Below the pieces are notes generated by a model, which saw only the letters and a program-made list of their open reading frames with translations, was not told where the DNA came from and ran no database searches. A stretch of DNA of 8,732 nt from Tangfeifania sp. (lineage in GTDB: Bacteria > Bacteroidota > Bacteroidia > Bacteroidales > Prolixibacteraceae), in contig JAGYMR010000110.1 of assembly GCA_018400515.1 (NCBI GenBank), positions 1-8,732 on the forward strand, read 5' to 3'. This document shows, one piece after another, positions 1 through 6,776 of this stretch. The translations under genes and the position numbers were made by a program. Each line of letters opens with the position of its first letter. Position 1 is the first letter of the stretch.

Positions 1-1178
1 TATTATTAAACACACGTTTTCAACCGGTTTGGCTCGCCAGGGCCGATATTTTCGGGACATCGAAGGTGGTCGATACCATCCTGCGATTTTTAAAAATTAT
101 GCCGGTTTACCGTCTTCGCGACGGGAAAGAAAACCTTCAGAAAAATGAACAGACGTTTTCTGATTCCATCAAAGTTCTGGAGAAAAATTTTGCACTGGCC
201 CTGTTTCCCGAGGCAGCGCACTCGCCCAAAAGACAAATGCTGCCCCATAAAAAGGCTGTGGCCCGCATTGTTTTCATGGCTGAAGAAAAAGCAAAACAGC
301 CGCTCGACATTCAAATTATCCCCACCGGGATCTATTACAGTCATTACTGGAAATTTAACCGGACAGTGATTGTGAATTTTGGTTCACCCATACCCGTTAA
401 AGATTATTACCACCAATACCTGGAGAAACCGAATGAGGCAACCATTCGTTTAAAGGAAAAAATACACGAATCGATTCTGCCCCTGATCCTCCATTTTAAA
501 ACAAAAAAATACTATGAAGCTTTTGAAAAAATCCGGGAGTTGTACGGAGGCCATTTCCTTAAGAGACAGAACAAGGCTTTTTCTGTGCTGAATCTTTTTC
601 GATCGGACCAGTTACTGGCGGAAAAACTGGATCAAATGGAAACGGAAAACCCGGAGGAGACAGAAAACATCGTTCGCCTGGCAGATGCATTGTACTCGGA
701 GATATACCAACACAAACTCCGTAGCTGGCTGATTGTAAAAGAACAGAAGCATTTGGGAAAGTTGGTCATAAACAGCCTTTTTTTACTGTTGGGGCTTCCG
801 CTGTTTTTCTATGGGTTCTTACTGAATGCCCTCCCGTTTTTTCTCATCGACCGGGTGATTCGGAAAAAAGTAAAAGATGTCTCTTTTTGGAGTACCTTCT
901 TTTTTGGTGCAGGCATTCTGGCATTTCCGTTATTCTACCTCATTGAATTCCTGGCTTTGGCGTTTCTTTTGCCTGGATTATGGGGGGTGAAAATCATCTT
1001 TTTGATCAGTTTGCCTTTTGCAGGGAAGGCGGCATTCAAATGGTACATCCTCTCCCGGAAAACCCTCGGCAGGTGGCGCATCATTAAGTTAAAAGTATTT
1101 AAAAAATCCACTTACAGCCATCTTCAGCAAAGCAAACAACAACTTTTCAAAAAGCTGGATAAATCCCTGCCGCTTTAA
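1..1178 (+). CDS. PlsC-type glycerolipid acyltransferase with C-terminal membrane domain (5' truncated)
   Basis: Probable acyl transfer to glycerol-3-phosphate or 1-acylglycerol-3-phosphate in phospholipid synthesis at the inner membrane. The frame is open from base 3, so the true start and the catalytic HX4D block lie left of the window; the GTG at 66 is internal, because residues before it (TRFQPVWLARADIFG) already fit the family. Visible blocks: MPVYR near base 100, the counterpart of block II; LFPEAAHS around 201-224, the counterpart of FPEGTRS; and IIPTGIYY followed by VNFGSPI near 318-390, block IV. About 391 residues remain. The last third has hydrophobic stretches at roughly 780-850, 897-975 and 980-1030, then a basic tail, as in larger Bacteroidota glycerol acyltransferases. 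The FPEG glycine is replaced by alanine. It converges on the helicase with 4 bp between stops. Substrate (G3P, DHAP or lyso-PA) cannot be decided from sequence alone. Confidence 0.88.
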   Translation, partial: LLNTRFQPVWLARADIFGTSKVVDTILRFLKIMPVYRLRDGKENLQKNEQTFSDSIKVLEKNFALALFPEAAHSPKRQMLPHKKAVARIVFMAEEKAKQPLDIQIIPTGIYYSHYWKFNRTVIVNFGSPIPVKDYYHQYLEKPNEATIRLKEKIHESILPLILHFKTKKYYEAFEKIRELYGGHFLKRQNKAFSVLNLFRSDQLLAEKLDQMETENPEETENIVRLADALYSEIYQHKLRSWLIVKEQKHLGKLVINSLFLLLGLPLFFYGFLLNALPFFLIDRVIRKKVKDVSFWSTFFFGAGILAFPLFYLIEFLALAFLLPGLWGVKIIFLISLPFAGKAAFKWYILSRKTLGRWRIIKLKVFKKSTYSHLQQSKQQLFKKLDKSLPL

Positions 1179-1182
1179 AAAA

Positions 1183-2508
1183 TCAGCCCCGCCGGTTTTT
1201 TCGTTTCTTTTGACGTTTTTTGGACCGTTGAAAACGATCGGCGTACTGCTTTTGAGGTCTTTTTTTCTTTCTCCGTTGGTGAAAAGCCCCCCGGAACCCC
1301 GGATCATCCATTTTCCGCTGGTCATCAATCTCACGCAGCTGCTGTTGCCGTTCATCGAACGGTGTATCAAACACCTCTACCGCTGCAGGAATTTCCTCCA
1401 GGGGAATTTCCATCCGGATCAGTTTTCCGATCCTTTTCCAGTGCCACTCTTCAGCGGGACCGACCAGGCTTATCGCCTGGCCCTGAGATCCTGCCCGGGC
1501 TGTCCGGCCGATGCGGTGGACATAATCCTCGTGACGGACCGGCACATCAAAATTGATGACATGGCTCACCTGACTGACATCGATGCCACGGGCAGAAACA
1601 TCGGTTGTGACAAGAATCCTGACCTCTCCGCCCTTGAAAGCCTGTATGGCATTGATCCGGGTATTCTGTCCCTTATTTGAGTGCAGCAAACGAATGGCCC
1701 CCTCCGTCTTTCGCTTCATGAACTTATAAACCCCGTCGGCATATGCTTTTGTTTTCACAAAAACAATGACCCGGCTAAACCGCTCCCCGTCGGCCAGAAA
1801 ATGATTCAGAACACTTAATTTTGTCCGGTAATTGGGAACCCGGTATGCCACTTGTTCAACCTGTTTGACCGGAGTTGCAGGAGGAGCTGCTTCCGTTTTT
1901 TCATAAAAATCGAGAAATTCTTCACAAAGCTGTTCAACCCGTCCGGAAAAGGTAGCGGAAAAAAGGACATTCTGTCTACGGGAGGGGAGTATCCCGAATA
2001 GCTGCTTTAACTGGGGTAAAAATCCCATATCCAGCATCCGGTCGGCTTCGTCGATAACAAGATATTTCACCTTTTTCAGGGAAAGGACACCTTCGGCATA
2101 CAAATCATGCAAGCGGCCCGGTGTCGCCACCAAAACATCGATTCCGGGGGCAATCTGTTCGGCATGACGGGTCCATCCAATTCCTCCGAAAACCGCAGCA
2201 TACCGCAACTCCGACCAGGCAGTAAACGCCTCTACATCCTCACCCACCTGGATCGAAAGCTCGCGGGTGGGAACCAACACAACCAGCCGGGGATCATTCC
2301 CTTCCGGTTTCCTCAATTTGGAGAGCAAAGGTAACAGGTAAGCAGCAGTTTTTCCCGTACCGGTTTGTGCTATGCCAACAAAGTTAACCCCGGAGTTAAT
2401 TCGCGGAATCGCCTGCTGCTGGATGGGTGTAGGCTCCCTGAACCCCATAGCATCAAGCGATTTCAACAAAGATTTCGCTATTTTCAGATCTTCAAATGTT
2501 TTCTTCAC
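1183..2508 (-). CDS. DEAD-box ATP-dependent RNA helicase, RhlE-like
   Basis: A 441-residue cytoplasmic RNA-unwinding ATPase, probably in ribosome assembly or RNA decay. All family motifs are intact and in order: Q motif FREPTPIQ (23-30), motif I AQTGTGKT (47-54), Ia PTRELSIQ (80-87), GG (108-109), Ib TPGR (129-132), II DEAD (153-156), III SAT (184-186), IV (about 247-253), V TDVSARGID (302-310) and VI HRIGRTARAG (331-340). Residues 411-441 form a very basic Lys/Arg tail, probably an extra RNA-binding surface. The start is a GTG at 2508; an in-frame TGA lies two codons upstream, so no longer in-frame start exists, and the FEDL segment sits at the distance from the start usual for RhlE proteins. 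The gene lies 103 bp after dprA and appears to have its own promoter and structured leader. RhlE is the best subfamily guess; CsdA/DeaD is less likely because the typical long C-terminal RNA-binding domain is absent. Confidence 0.96.
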   Translation of the reverse strand: MKKTFEDLKIAKSLLKSLDAMGFREPTPIQQQAIPRINSGVNFVGIAQTGTGKTAAYLLPLLSKLRKPEGNDPRLVVLVPTRELSIQVGEDVEAFTAWSELRYAAVFGGIGWTRHAEQIAPGIDVLVATPGRLHDLYAEGVLSLKKVKYLVIDEADRMLDMGFLPQLKQLFGILPSRRQNVLFSATFSGRVEQLCEEFLDFYEKTEAAPPATPVKQVEQVAYRVPNYRTKLSVLNHFLADGERFSRVIVFVKTKAYADGVYKFMKRKTEGAIRLLHSNKGQNTRINAIQAFKGGEVRILVTTDVSARGIDVSQVSHVINFDVPVRHEDYVHRIGRTARAGSQGQAISLVGPAEEWHWKRIGKLIRMEIPLEEIPAAVEVFDTPFDERQQQLREIDDQRKMDDPGFRGAFHQRRKKKRPQKQYADRFQRSKKRQKKRKNRRG

Positions 2509-2524
2509 GAAAATTCAGTTTCAT
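2492..2524 (-). other. possible 10-codon upstream ORF overlapping the helicase start
   Basis: On the minus strand an ATG at 2524, preceded by an A-rich tract, opens a 10-codon frame (MKLNFREENI) that ends at a TGA at 2492-2494. It overlaps the helicase GTG start at 2508 in a different frame. A ribosome starting here would read through the helicase start and stop 14 bases into the gene. It may affect initiation by interference or by re-initiation, or it may be chance. Confidence 0.3.
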
Positions 2525-2530
2525 TTTTTT

Positions 2531-2588
2531 AAATTTGCCGGGACCCAAGAAACTTATTGCCCTTTTCCCGGCCTGCCCTTCCCAAATT
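2531..2588 (-). promoter_or_regulatory. inverted-repeat stem in the helicase 5' leader
   Basis: GCCGGGA (2537-2543) and TCCCGGC (2566-2572) are perfect 7-base complements separated by 22 bases. A second pair outside it, AATTTG (2532-2537) with CAAATT (2583-2588), could extend the fold with a bulge of about 10 bases on one side, sharing one base with the inner stem. The structure fills most of the predicted leader, from near the presumed start of transcription to about 22 bases before the GTG. On the minus strand it is followed by an A-rich tract, not a T run, so it does not look like a terminator for dprA. Confidence 0.4.
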
Positions 2589-2597
2589 GCAAAAATA
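2589..2597 (-). promoter_or_regulatory. candidate Bacteroidota -7 promoter box for the helicase
   Basis: Read on the minus strand this is TATTTTTGC, a full match to the Bacteroidota -7 consensus TAnnTTTG plus the often-seen C. It sits just past the dprA stop and would start transcription near 2584, giving a leader of about 75 bases. I found no good TTTG -33 box at the usual 19-21 base spacing, so the call rests on the -7 box and position. Confidence 0.5.
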
Positions 2598-2611
2598 ACA
2601 AAACCCGGCGA

Positions 2612-3718
2612 TTACCGGATCTTATACATATTTCCGGGAAGGGCTGTCAATACATTCTTAAATTCCAGATTTAAAAGCAATGGAGTCACTTTGCTGCCGG
2701 GCATTTCCAGTTTTGATGAGATCTGATCAATAAAGAGGGTTCCTTCGCTTTGCAGCAGGGCCACCACTTGCTCCTCCTCAGGTGATAAGCCGGAAAAGAG
2801 GGGAAGTTCCACCGTTTGCTCTTTTTTATTTATTGCCTCCCACCCCATAAAATACTCCAGGTCTTCTATATCCTGAATAAGGCCTGCACCGTTCCGGCGA
2901 ATGAGCCGGTTGCACCCTTTGGAATAAATATCCGTGGCCCGGCCGGGAAAAGCAAATACATCGCGATTATAGGAAGAGGCAATGTCTGCCGTGATCAGTG
3001 CTCCCCCCTTTTCTGCCGATTCAATCACAATAGTGACATCGGCCAGTCCTGCAATGATGCGGTTGCGCCGGATAAAATTGGCAGGGTCAATTTTTGTTCC
3101 ACTCGGAAAATCGGTCACCAGCCCGCCATTTTTTAACATTTTCCGGGCCGTTTCAGCATGGAGTGACGGATAGATCTTATCAAGCCCATGCCCCAGTACA
3201 CCGACCGTGGGGATCCCATGATGGAGGGCCGACCGGTGAGCATGGACATCGATCCCGTATGCAAGGCCACTCACGACCAATACGGGGTAATTCCGTTCGG
3301 AAAACTCCCGGATAAGTTGCTCACAAACCGTTTCCCCGTAATCCGTGGCATTCCGGGTGCCAACGATACTTACCACCCGTTGCTCATCCAGATTCACCTG
3401 ACCTTTGGAATAAAACACCACCGGGGCATCCACACAATTCTTCAGCCTTCGCGGATAACCGCTGTCCGTAAAAAAATGAACCGAAATTCCATATTTTTTA
3501 ATAAACGCAAGCTCTTTTTCTGCCCTGTCAAAAACCTCCTTGTCTTTGATGCGCCGTGCAGTTGCGGCACCGATACCCGGAATACTGACAAGCGAATGAA
3601 ACGACCGGGAGAAAATATCTCCGGCACTTCCTGTGTATGCGAGCAGATTGCGCGCCAGTACACCTCCGATGCCCGGAATCAAAGAGAGTGCTATCTTGTG
3701 AAGAAGATCATTTTGCAT
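2612..3718 (-). CDS. dprA: DNA-processing protein DprA (Smf)
   Basis: Cytoplasmic protein that binds single-stranded DNA entering the cell and loads RecA during natural transformation; also widespread in bacteria not known to be competent. From the ATG at 3718 it is 368 residues. Two helix-hairpin-helix-like segments come first (IPGIG at 14-18 and 46-50), then the Rossmann-like core with GTRNAT (120-125), VSGLAYGID (149-157), FIRRNRIIAGLA (215-226), the EKGGALITA loop (236-244) and FPGR (257-260). A C-terminal winged-helix domain occupies about 311-368. All core motifs look intact. An in-frame GTG at 3751 would add 11 residues and has GGAGG six bases upstream, whereas the ATG fits the usual family start (MQNDLLHKIAL). 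I prefer the ATG, but the GTG is a real alternative. It follows the small membrane protein on the same strand. Confidence 0.95.
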   Translation of the reverse strand: MQNDLLHKIALSLIPGIGGVLARNLLAYTGSAGDIFSRSFHSLVSIPGIGAATARRIKDKEVFDRAEKELAFIKKYGISVHFFTDSGYPRRLKNCVDAPVVFYSKGQVNLDEQRVVSIVGTRNATDYGETVCEQLIREFSERNYPVLVVSGLAYGIDVHAHRSALHHGIPTVGVLGHGLDKIYPSLHAETARKMLKNGGLVTDFPSGTKIDPANFIRRNRIIAGLADVTIVIESAEKGGALITADIASSYNRDVFAFPGRATDIYSKGCNRLIRRNGAGLIQDIEDLEYFMGWEAINKKEQTVELPLFSGLSPEEEQVVALLQSEGTLFIDQISSKLEMPGSKVTPLLLNLEFKNVLTALPGNMYKIR

Positions 3719-3723
3719 GTGTT

Positions 3724-3765
3724 TTATATTGAATATTTTCCCAGGTAACACATGGAACCTCCATG
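3724..3765 (-). promoter_or_regulatory. hairpin, Shine-Dalgarno and 9-codon leader ORF before dprA
   Basis: CATGGA (3751-3756) and TCCATG (3760-3765) are perfect 6-base complements around a 3-base loop. On the minus strand this fold encloses GGAGG and an ATG at 3753. That ATG opens a 9-codon frame (MCYLGKYSI) whose TAA at 3724-3726 lies five bases before the dprA ATG at 3718. The same GGAGG is also well spaced for the in-frame dprA GTG at 3751. The site could therefore be the true dprA ribosome-binding site for the long form, or a translated leader coupled to the short form. Confidence 0.35.
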
Positions 3766-3795
3766 AGAATTATAATCATGTGCCTGTGAGTCAAA
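3765..3795 (-). promoter_or_regulatory. weak candidate promoter for dprA
   Basis: On the minus strand TTTG (3795-3792) is followed after 19 bases by TAATTCTC (3772-3765). The spacing fits the Bacteroidota TTTG/TAnnTTTG promoter layout, but the -7 box has two mismatches. Transcription would begin near 3758, within the hairpin before dprA. The upstream gene ends at 3838, so read-through from it is equally possible. Confidence 0.25.
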
Positions 3796-3837
3796 AAATC
3801 ATTGGTGGGCGTTTCATCTGATGCGGTGAAAGATTTT

Positions 3838-4290
3838 TTATAATCCCAATGTTTTATTCAGGGCTTCCTGTATCTTTTTCCTCTCTTCCTTCGATAAAGC
3901 CGTCAAACTAACCGAGGGATACTCTGCAACGCCCCGCCGCGTTTTTATAATCAGGGTCAGATCTGTCATTTTCCCAAACAGTGAATCATCAAAGCGAACA
4001 TTGTATAAGATCTGCTGTGGAAATTCAATGGCATTGTATTCCGTTTTTCCAAACCGTACAGCTTTAAAATAGCGAAGAAGGATCTTATTGTTCGCGTCCG
4101 TAAATTCTATGTACTGATAATCGGCCACTTGAAAAAACAAAAACCATAGAGCAAAAACACCTGCCATCCCAATGGCATAAAGTGTCAGATCGACAAGAAA
4201 AAGTGCAAGTGCTCCAAGGGCTATGAAAAGGCTCACCAAAAAAAACAAGCGTTTTAAAAATACGACTTTCCTTCTATTTTCAAGGGTCAT
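3838..4290 (-). CDS. small membrane protein with two N-terminal helices, function unknown
   Basis: A 150-residue protein I cannot assign. A short basic N-terminus (MTLENRRKVVFLKR) is followed by two hydrophobic helices at about residues 15-33 and 35-53, with very little between them, suggesting a membrane hairpin with both ends in the cytoplasm. The remaining 95 or so residues are soluble and alternate polar and hydrophobic positions in a beta-rich pattern (YIEF, KILLRYF, LTLIIKT), ending in a charged helix; this recalls small bacterial PH-like domains, but that is only a guess. The frame is open to 4398, but the extra 36 residues would overlap aroB and look unlike a protein start, so I use the ATG at 4290. 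It is divergent from aroB and 119 bp upstream of the dprA ATG. Confidence 0.75.
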   Translation of the reverse strand: MTLENRRKVVFLKRLFFLVSLFIALGALALFLVDLTLYAIGMAGVFALWFLFFQVADYQYIEFTDANNKILLRYFKAVRFGKTEYNAIEFPQQILYNVRFDDSLFGKMTDLTLIIKTRRGVAEYPSVSLTALSKEERKKIQEALNKTLGL

Positions 4291-4358
4291 TTTCTGAAAA
4301 ATTTTTTCCAAAAAACGGGAGAGGCCCGGATTTCGGAATTCACAAAATAAATTTATTG

Positions 4359-4366
4359 TAACTTTA
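4359..4366 (+). promoter_or_regulatory. candidate -7 box for aroB in the divergent region
   Basis: TAACTTTA matches TAnnTTTG at all but the last fixed base and lies 19 bases before the aroB ATG, which would give a leader of roughly a dozen bases. No clear TTTG -33 box is seen; TTTCG at 4331-4335 is the nearest candidate. The same 95 bp region (4291-4385) must serve the minus-strand membrane protein. It also holds a palindromic TAAATTTA (4348-4355) and an A/T-tract inverted repeat (4302-4315, TTTTTT-CC-AAAAAA) that may bend the DNA. Confidence 0.4.
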
Positions 4367-4385
4367 CCGCAATTTAGAAGTAACC

Positions 4386-5456
4386 ATGAGAAATTCAAAC
4401 ATTTCTTCCAAAATTATTTTTTCACATACGCCGGAAAAAGTACTCCGGGAATGGATTGAAACCGATGGCTCCCGCAAGGTTTTTCTTGTCACCGAAGACA
4501 ATGTAGACCGTTTGTGGGGAGCCGGATTATCCTCTTTTTTGGAATCCGTGGCCATTCAAAAAATCATTATCCCATCCGGGGAAGGAAACAAAAAGCTGGA
4601 ATCGGTTGCAAAGATCTGGGAATTTCTGTCGGCCAAGGGGGCGGATCGTAATTCCCTCTTAATTAACATGGGCGGAGGCATGCTTACTGATCTGGCAGGA
4701 TTTGCCGCCTCCACCTTCAAAAGGGGGATCGATTTCATTAACATTCCCACCACCCTCCTTTCCCAGGTAGATGCATCGGTGGGCGGCAAAACCGGGATCA
4801 ATTTTTCCGGGCTTAAAAACGAAGTCGGAACATTCAGGGAACCATTAGCTGTCATTATTAACAGCAATTTCCTGAAAACCCTTGACCGGAAAAACCTGTT
4901 TTCGGGAGTTGCTGAAATGATCAAACACGGATTGATAAAAGACCCCGCCCACCTGAAAGAGATAAAAACCTTCTCTTTTGAAGAAATAGATTACCACCGG
5001 TTGCAGGAAATTATCAGCCATTCGGTGGAAGTGAAAAAATTCTTCGTGCAAAACGATCCTTTTGAAAAAAATATCCGCAAAGCCCTGAATTTTGGACATA
5101 CGGTCGGACATGCACTGGAAAGCCTTTCATTCAAACAAAACCGTCCGGTGCTACACGGCTATGCAGTTGCATGGGGTATGATCCCGGAACTGTATTTGTC
5201 GGTGAAAAAATGTGGATTTGACCCGGGGGAGTGCGAGGCCATCAGCCGTTGGCTTCTGAAAATTTTCGGGCAGTTCAGGATTGAAAAGGAGGCGATTGAA
5301 CAGCTTTATGAATGGATGACGCACGACAAAAAAAACGAAGGGGGGAGGATCAATTTCACCCTTCTCCGGGAACCCGGACAGATCGAGATCAATCAGAACT
5401 GTGAAAAAGAGATCATTTTCGAAGCCCTCGGGTATTTCCGCTCCCTCTGTCAATAA
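4386..5456 (+). CDS. aroB: 3-dehydroquinate synthase
   Basis: Converts DAHP to 3-dehydroquinate, step 2 of the shikimate pathway, using NAD+ and a divalent metal in the cytoplasm. At 356 residues it has the family's normal length. NAD-binding sequence: MGGGMLTDLAGFAAS (95-109), then PTTLLSQVDASVGGKTGIN (121-139). Likely metal ligands are Glu177 in GVAEMIKHG, His238 in NFGHTVGHALE and His257 in VLHGYAVAWGM, corresponding by motif to the known Glu/His/His set. The usual HGE is HGY here, and GGGxxGDLAGF is GGGMLTDLAGF; both leave the expected metal ligands unchanged. There is no Shine-Dalgarno before the ATG (TTAGAAGTAACC). It is followed 72 bp later by aroA, so the two are probably co-transcribed. 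Confidence 0.97.
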   Translation: MRNSNISSKIIFSHTPEKVLREWIETDGSRKVFLVTEDNVDRLWGAGLSSFLESVAIQKIIIPSGEGNKKLESVAKIWEFLSAKGADRNSLLINMGGGMLTDLAGFAASTFKRGIDFINIPTTLLSQVDASVGGKTGINFSGLKNEVGTFREPLAVIINSNFLKTLDRKNLFSGVAEMIKHGLIKDPAHLKEIKTFSFEEIDYHRLQEIISHSVEVKKFFVQNDPFEKNIRKALNFGHTVGHALESLSFKQNRPVLHGYAVAWGMIPELYLSVKKCGFDPGECEAISRWLLKIFGQFRIEKEAIEQLYEWMTHDKKNEGGRINFTLLREPGQIEINQNCEKEIIFEALGYFRSLCQ

Positions 5457-5460
5457 TATT

Positions 5461-5504
5461 TTCCGGAGAACACCCCCTTTCCTGCGCTAAAAGGGCGTCC
5501 GGAA
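5461..5504 (+). promoter_or_regulatory. intercistronic hairpin between aroB and aroA
   Basis: TTCCGGA (5461-5467) is complementary to TCCGGAA (5498-5504), and inside it CCCTTT (5475-5480) pairs with AAAGGG (5490-5495) around a 9-base loop. The two stems stack with an uneven internal bulge. No T run follows, so a simple intrinsic terminator is unlikely; it could protect or process the transcript between the two messages. The strength of the fold is my estimate by eye. Confidence 0.4.
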
Positions 5505-5511
5505 CAGATTC

Positions 5512-5519
5512 AGGGAGGA
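5512..5519 (+). promoter_or_regulatory. strong Shine-Dalgarno for aroA
   Basis: AGGGAGGA ends nine bases before the ATG at 5529. This is notable because aroB, tadA and aspS show no comparable site and Bacteroidota seldom rely on one. It favours the ATG at 5529 over the in-frame ATG at 5538. Confidence 0.55.
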
Positions 5520-5528
5520 TCATAAAAA

Positions 5529-6776
5529 ATGGAAAAAATGAACTACCTTATTTCAAAACAGAATAGATCAATTTCAGGCAGCATTCATCTGCCGGCATCC
5601 AAAAGCATCAGCAACCGCGTGCTCATTATCAATGCTTTAAGTCACAGTCCTTTCCCGGTTCGAAATTTATCTGACAGCGATGATACCCGCACGTTACAAG
5701 AGGCCCTCTTTTCGAACAAACACAGATTTAATATTGGCCATGCCGGGACGGCCATGCGGTTTCTTACCGCTTTTTTGTCCAAAATCGTGGGGGAATGGGA
5801 GATTACTGGTTCACAGCGAATGAAAGAGCGCCCGATAAAAATTTTGGTAGATGCACTGAACCAGCTAGGGGCCAGGATTGAATATACCGAAAAGGAAGGC
5901 TTTCCCCCGCTGAGGATCTTTGGTTCCCATCTTAAAGGAAAAGTTCTTGAGCTCGACGGGAGTGTTTCCAGCCAATATATTTCAGCCCTGTTGATGATCG
6001 CTCCAACGCTGGAAAACGGGCTTACCCTGAACCTTCGGGGAGCGATCGCATCCCGTTCCTACATTCAACTCACGCTCAAACTGATGGAAAAATTCGGCAT
6101 CCGGAACCATTGGAAAGAAAATGTCATCCATGTTCCGGAACAAAATTACCTTCCGGCCGATTTTTCGGTGGAGGCCGACTGGTCAGCCGCATCCTACTGG
6201 TACCAAATCCTTGCCCTGGCGGAGCAGGGGGAGGTTTTTCTCGAAAACCTGACCATGAACAGCCTTCAGGGGGATTCCGTCCTTGCCGGCTGGTTCCAGC
6301 TGTTTGGCATCGAATCTGTTCAACAGGAAAAAGGAGTTTTACTGTCCAAAGCTTCAGGAACACAACCCCCGCAACTGGAACTAAACTTTGTCGAAAATCC
6401 GGATGTTGCTCAAACCTTTGCCTGCCTGTGTGTAGCAGCGAAGATTCCTTTTCACTTTTCGGGGCTGCGCACCTTAAAAATAAAAGAGACGGACCGGATA
6501 TCCGCCCTGCAGAATGAACTTGCCAAATTTGGTGCATCCCTTCATGAACCCGCCGCGGGAGAACTGGCGTGGGATGGAAAAATTGATCCTTCGGGTAAAA
6601 AAAACATCCCGGTCATCAATACCTACAACGACCACCGGATGGCAATGGCGTTTTCCCCCTTCGCCCTGACAGGGGTTCCCCTTAAAATCAACAGCCCGGA
6701 AGTCGTAACCAAGTCCTATCCCGGTTTTTGGAAAGATTTGGAAAAAACGGGTTTCGAAATTACGGAAGAAAGATAG
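5529..6776 (+). CDS. aroA: 3-phosphoshikimate 1-carboxyvinyltransferase (EPSP synthase)
   Basis: Joins phosphoenolpyruvate to shikimate-3-phosphate, step 6 of the shikimate pathway; cytoplasmic, two-domain fold. Of 415 residues, the active-site set is complete: Lys25-Ser26 and Arg30 in LPASKSISNR, GHAGTAMRF (70-78), Arg97 in QRMKERPI, SSQ (147-149), SRSY (175-178), Asp292 in ENPDVAQ, LKIKETDR (316-323), NDHR (367-370) and Lys395. Compared with the E. coli enzyme, the NAGTAMRP loop is HAGTAMRF, so the Pro101 position carries Phe. The gene follows aroB after 72 bp, is preceded by a good ribosome-binding site, and converges on tadA with a 45 bp gap in which I see no clear terminator. Confidence 0.97.
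   Translation: MEKMNYLISKQNRSISGSIHLPASKSISNRVLIINALSHSPFPVRNLSDSDDTRTLQEALFSNKHRFNIGHAGTAMRFLTAFLSKIVGEWEITGSQRMKERPIKILVDALNQLGARIEYTEKEGFPPLRIFGSHLKGKVLELDGSVSSQYISALLMIAPTLENGLTLNLRGAIASRSYIQLTLKLMEKFGIRNHWKENVIHVPEQNYLPADFSVEADWSAASYWYQILALAEQGEVFLENLTMNSLQGDSVLAGWFQLFGIESVQQEKGVLLSKASGTQPPQLELNFVENPDVAQTFACLCVAAKIPFHFSGLRTLKIKETDRISALQNELAKFGASLHEPAAGELAWDGKIDPSGKKNIPVINTYNDHRMAMAFSPFALTGVPLKINSPEVVTKSYPGFWKDLEKTGFEITEER

Noticed and set aside
1177..1201. A6 and T6 runs at the acyltransferase-helicase convergent junction as a two-way terminator
   Set aside because: The only stem is six A:T pairs around a 13-base loop with no GC-rich hairpin, so termination there is not supported by the sequence.
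2621..2650. TTGACA, 18 bases, TATAAG on the minus strand upstream of the helicase
   Set aside because: It resembles an E. coli sigma-70 promoter but lies in conserved dprA coding sequence, and Bacteroidota do not use this consensus; the TATTTTTGC box downstream fits better.
3188..3748. 186-codon open frame on the plus strand opposite dprA
   Set aside because: It is antisense to a clear DprA, has no recognisable motifs and has low-complexity, Pro/Arg-rich shadow composition.
3769..3794. TTGACT and TATAAT on the minus strand before dprA
   Set aside because: The spacer is only 14 bases, too short for a sigma-70 promoter, and the consensus is not that of the apparent host group.
4291..4398. Longer N-terminus for the small membrane protein starting at 4398
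   Set aside because: It would overlap the aroB start and add 36 residues before what looks like a normal short basic start followed by membrane helices.
6124..6537. 137-codon minus-strand and 135-codon plus-strand open frames inside aroA
   Set aside because: They overlap each other and the intact EPSP synthase frame; composition is that of shadow translation.
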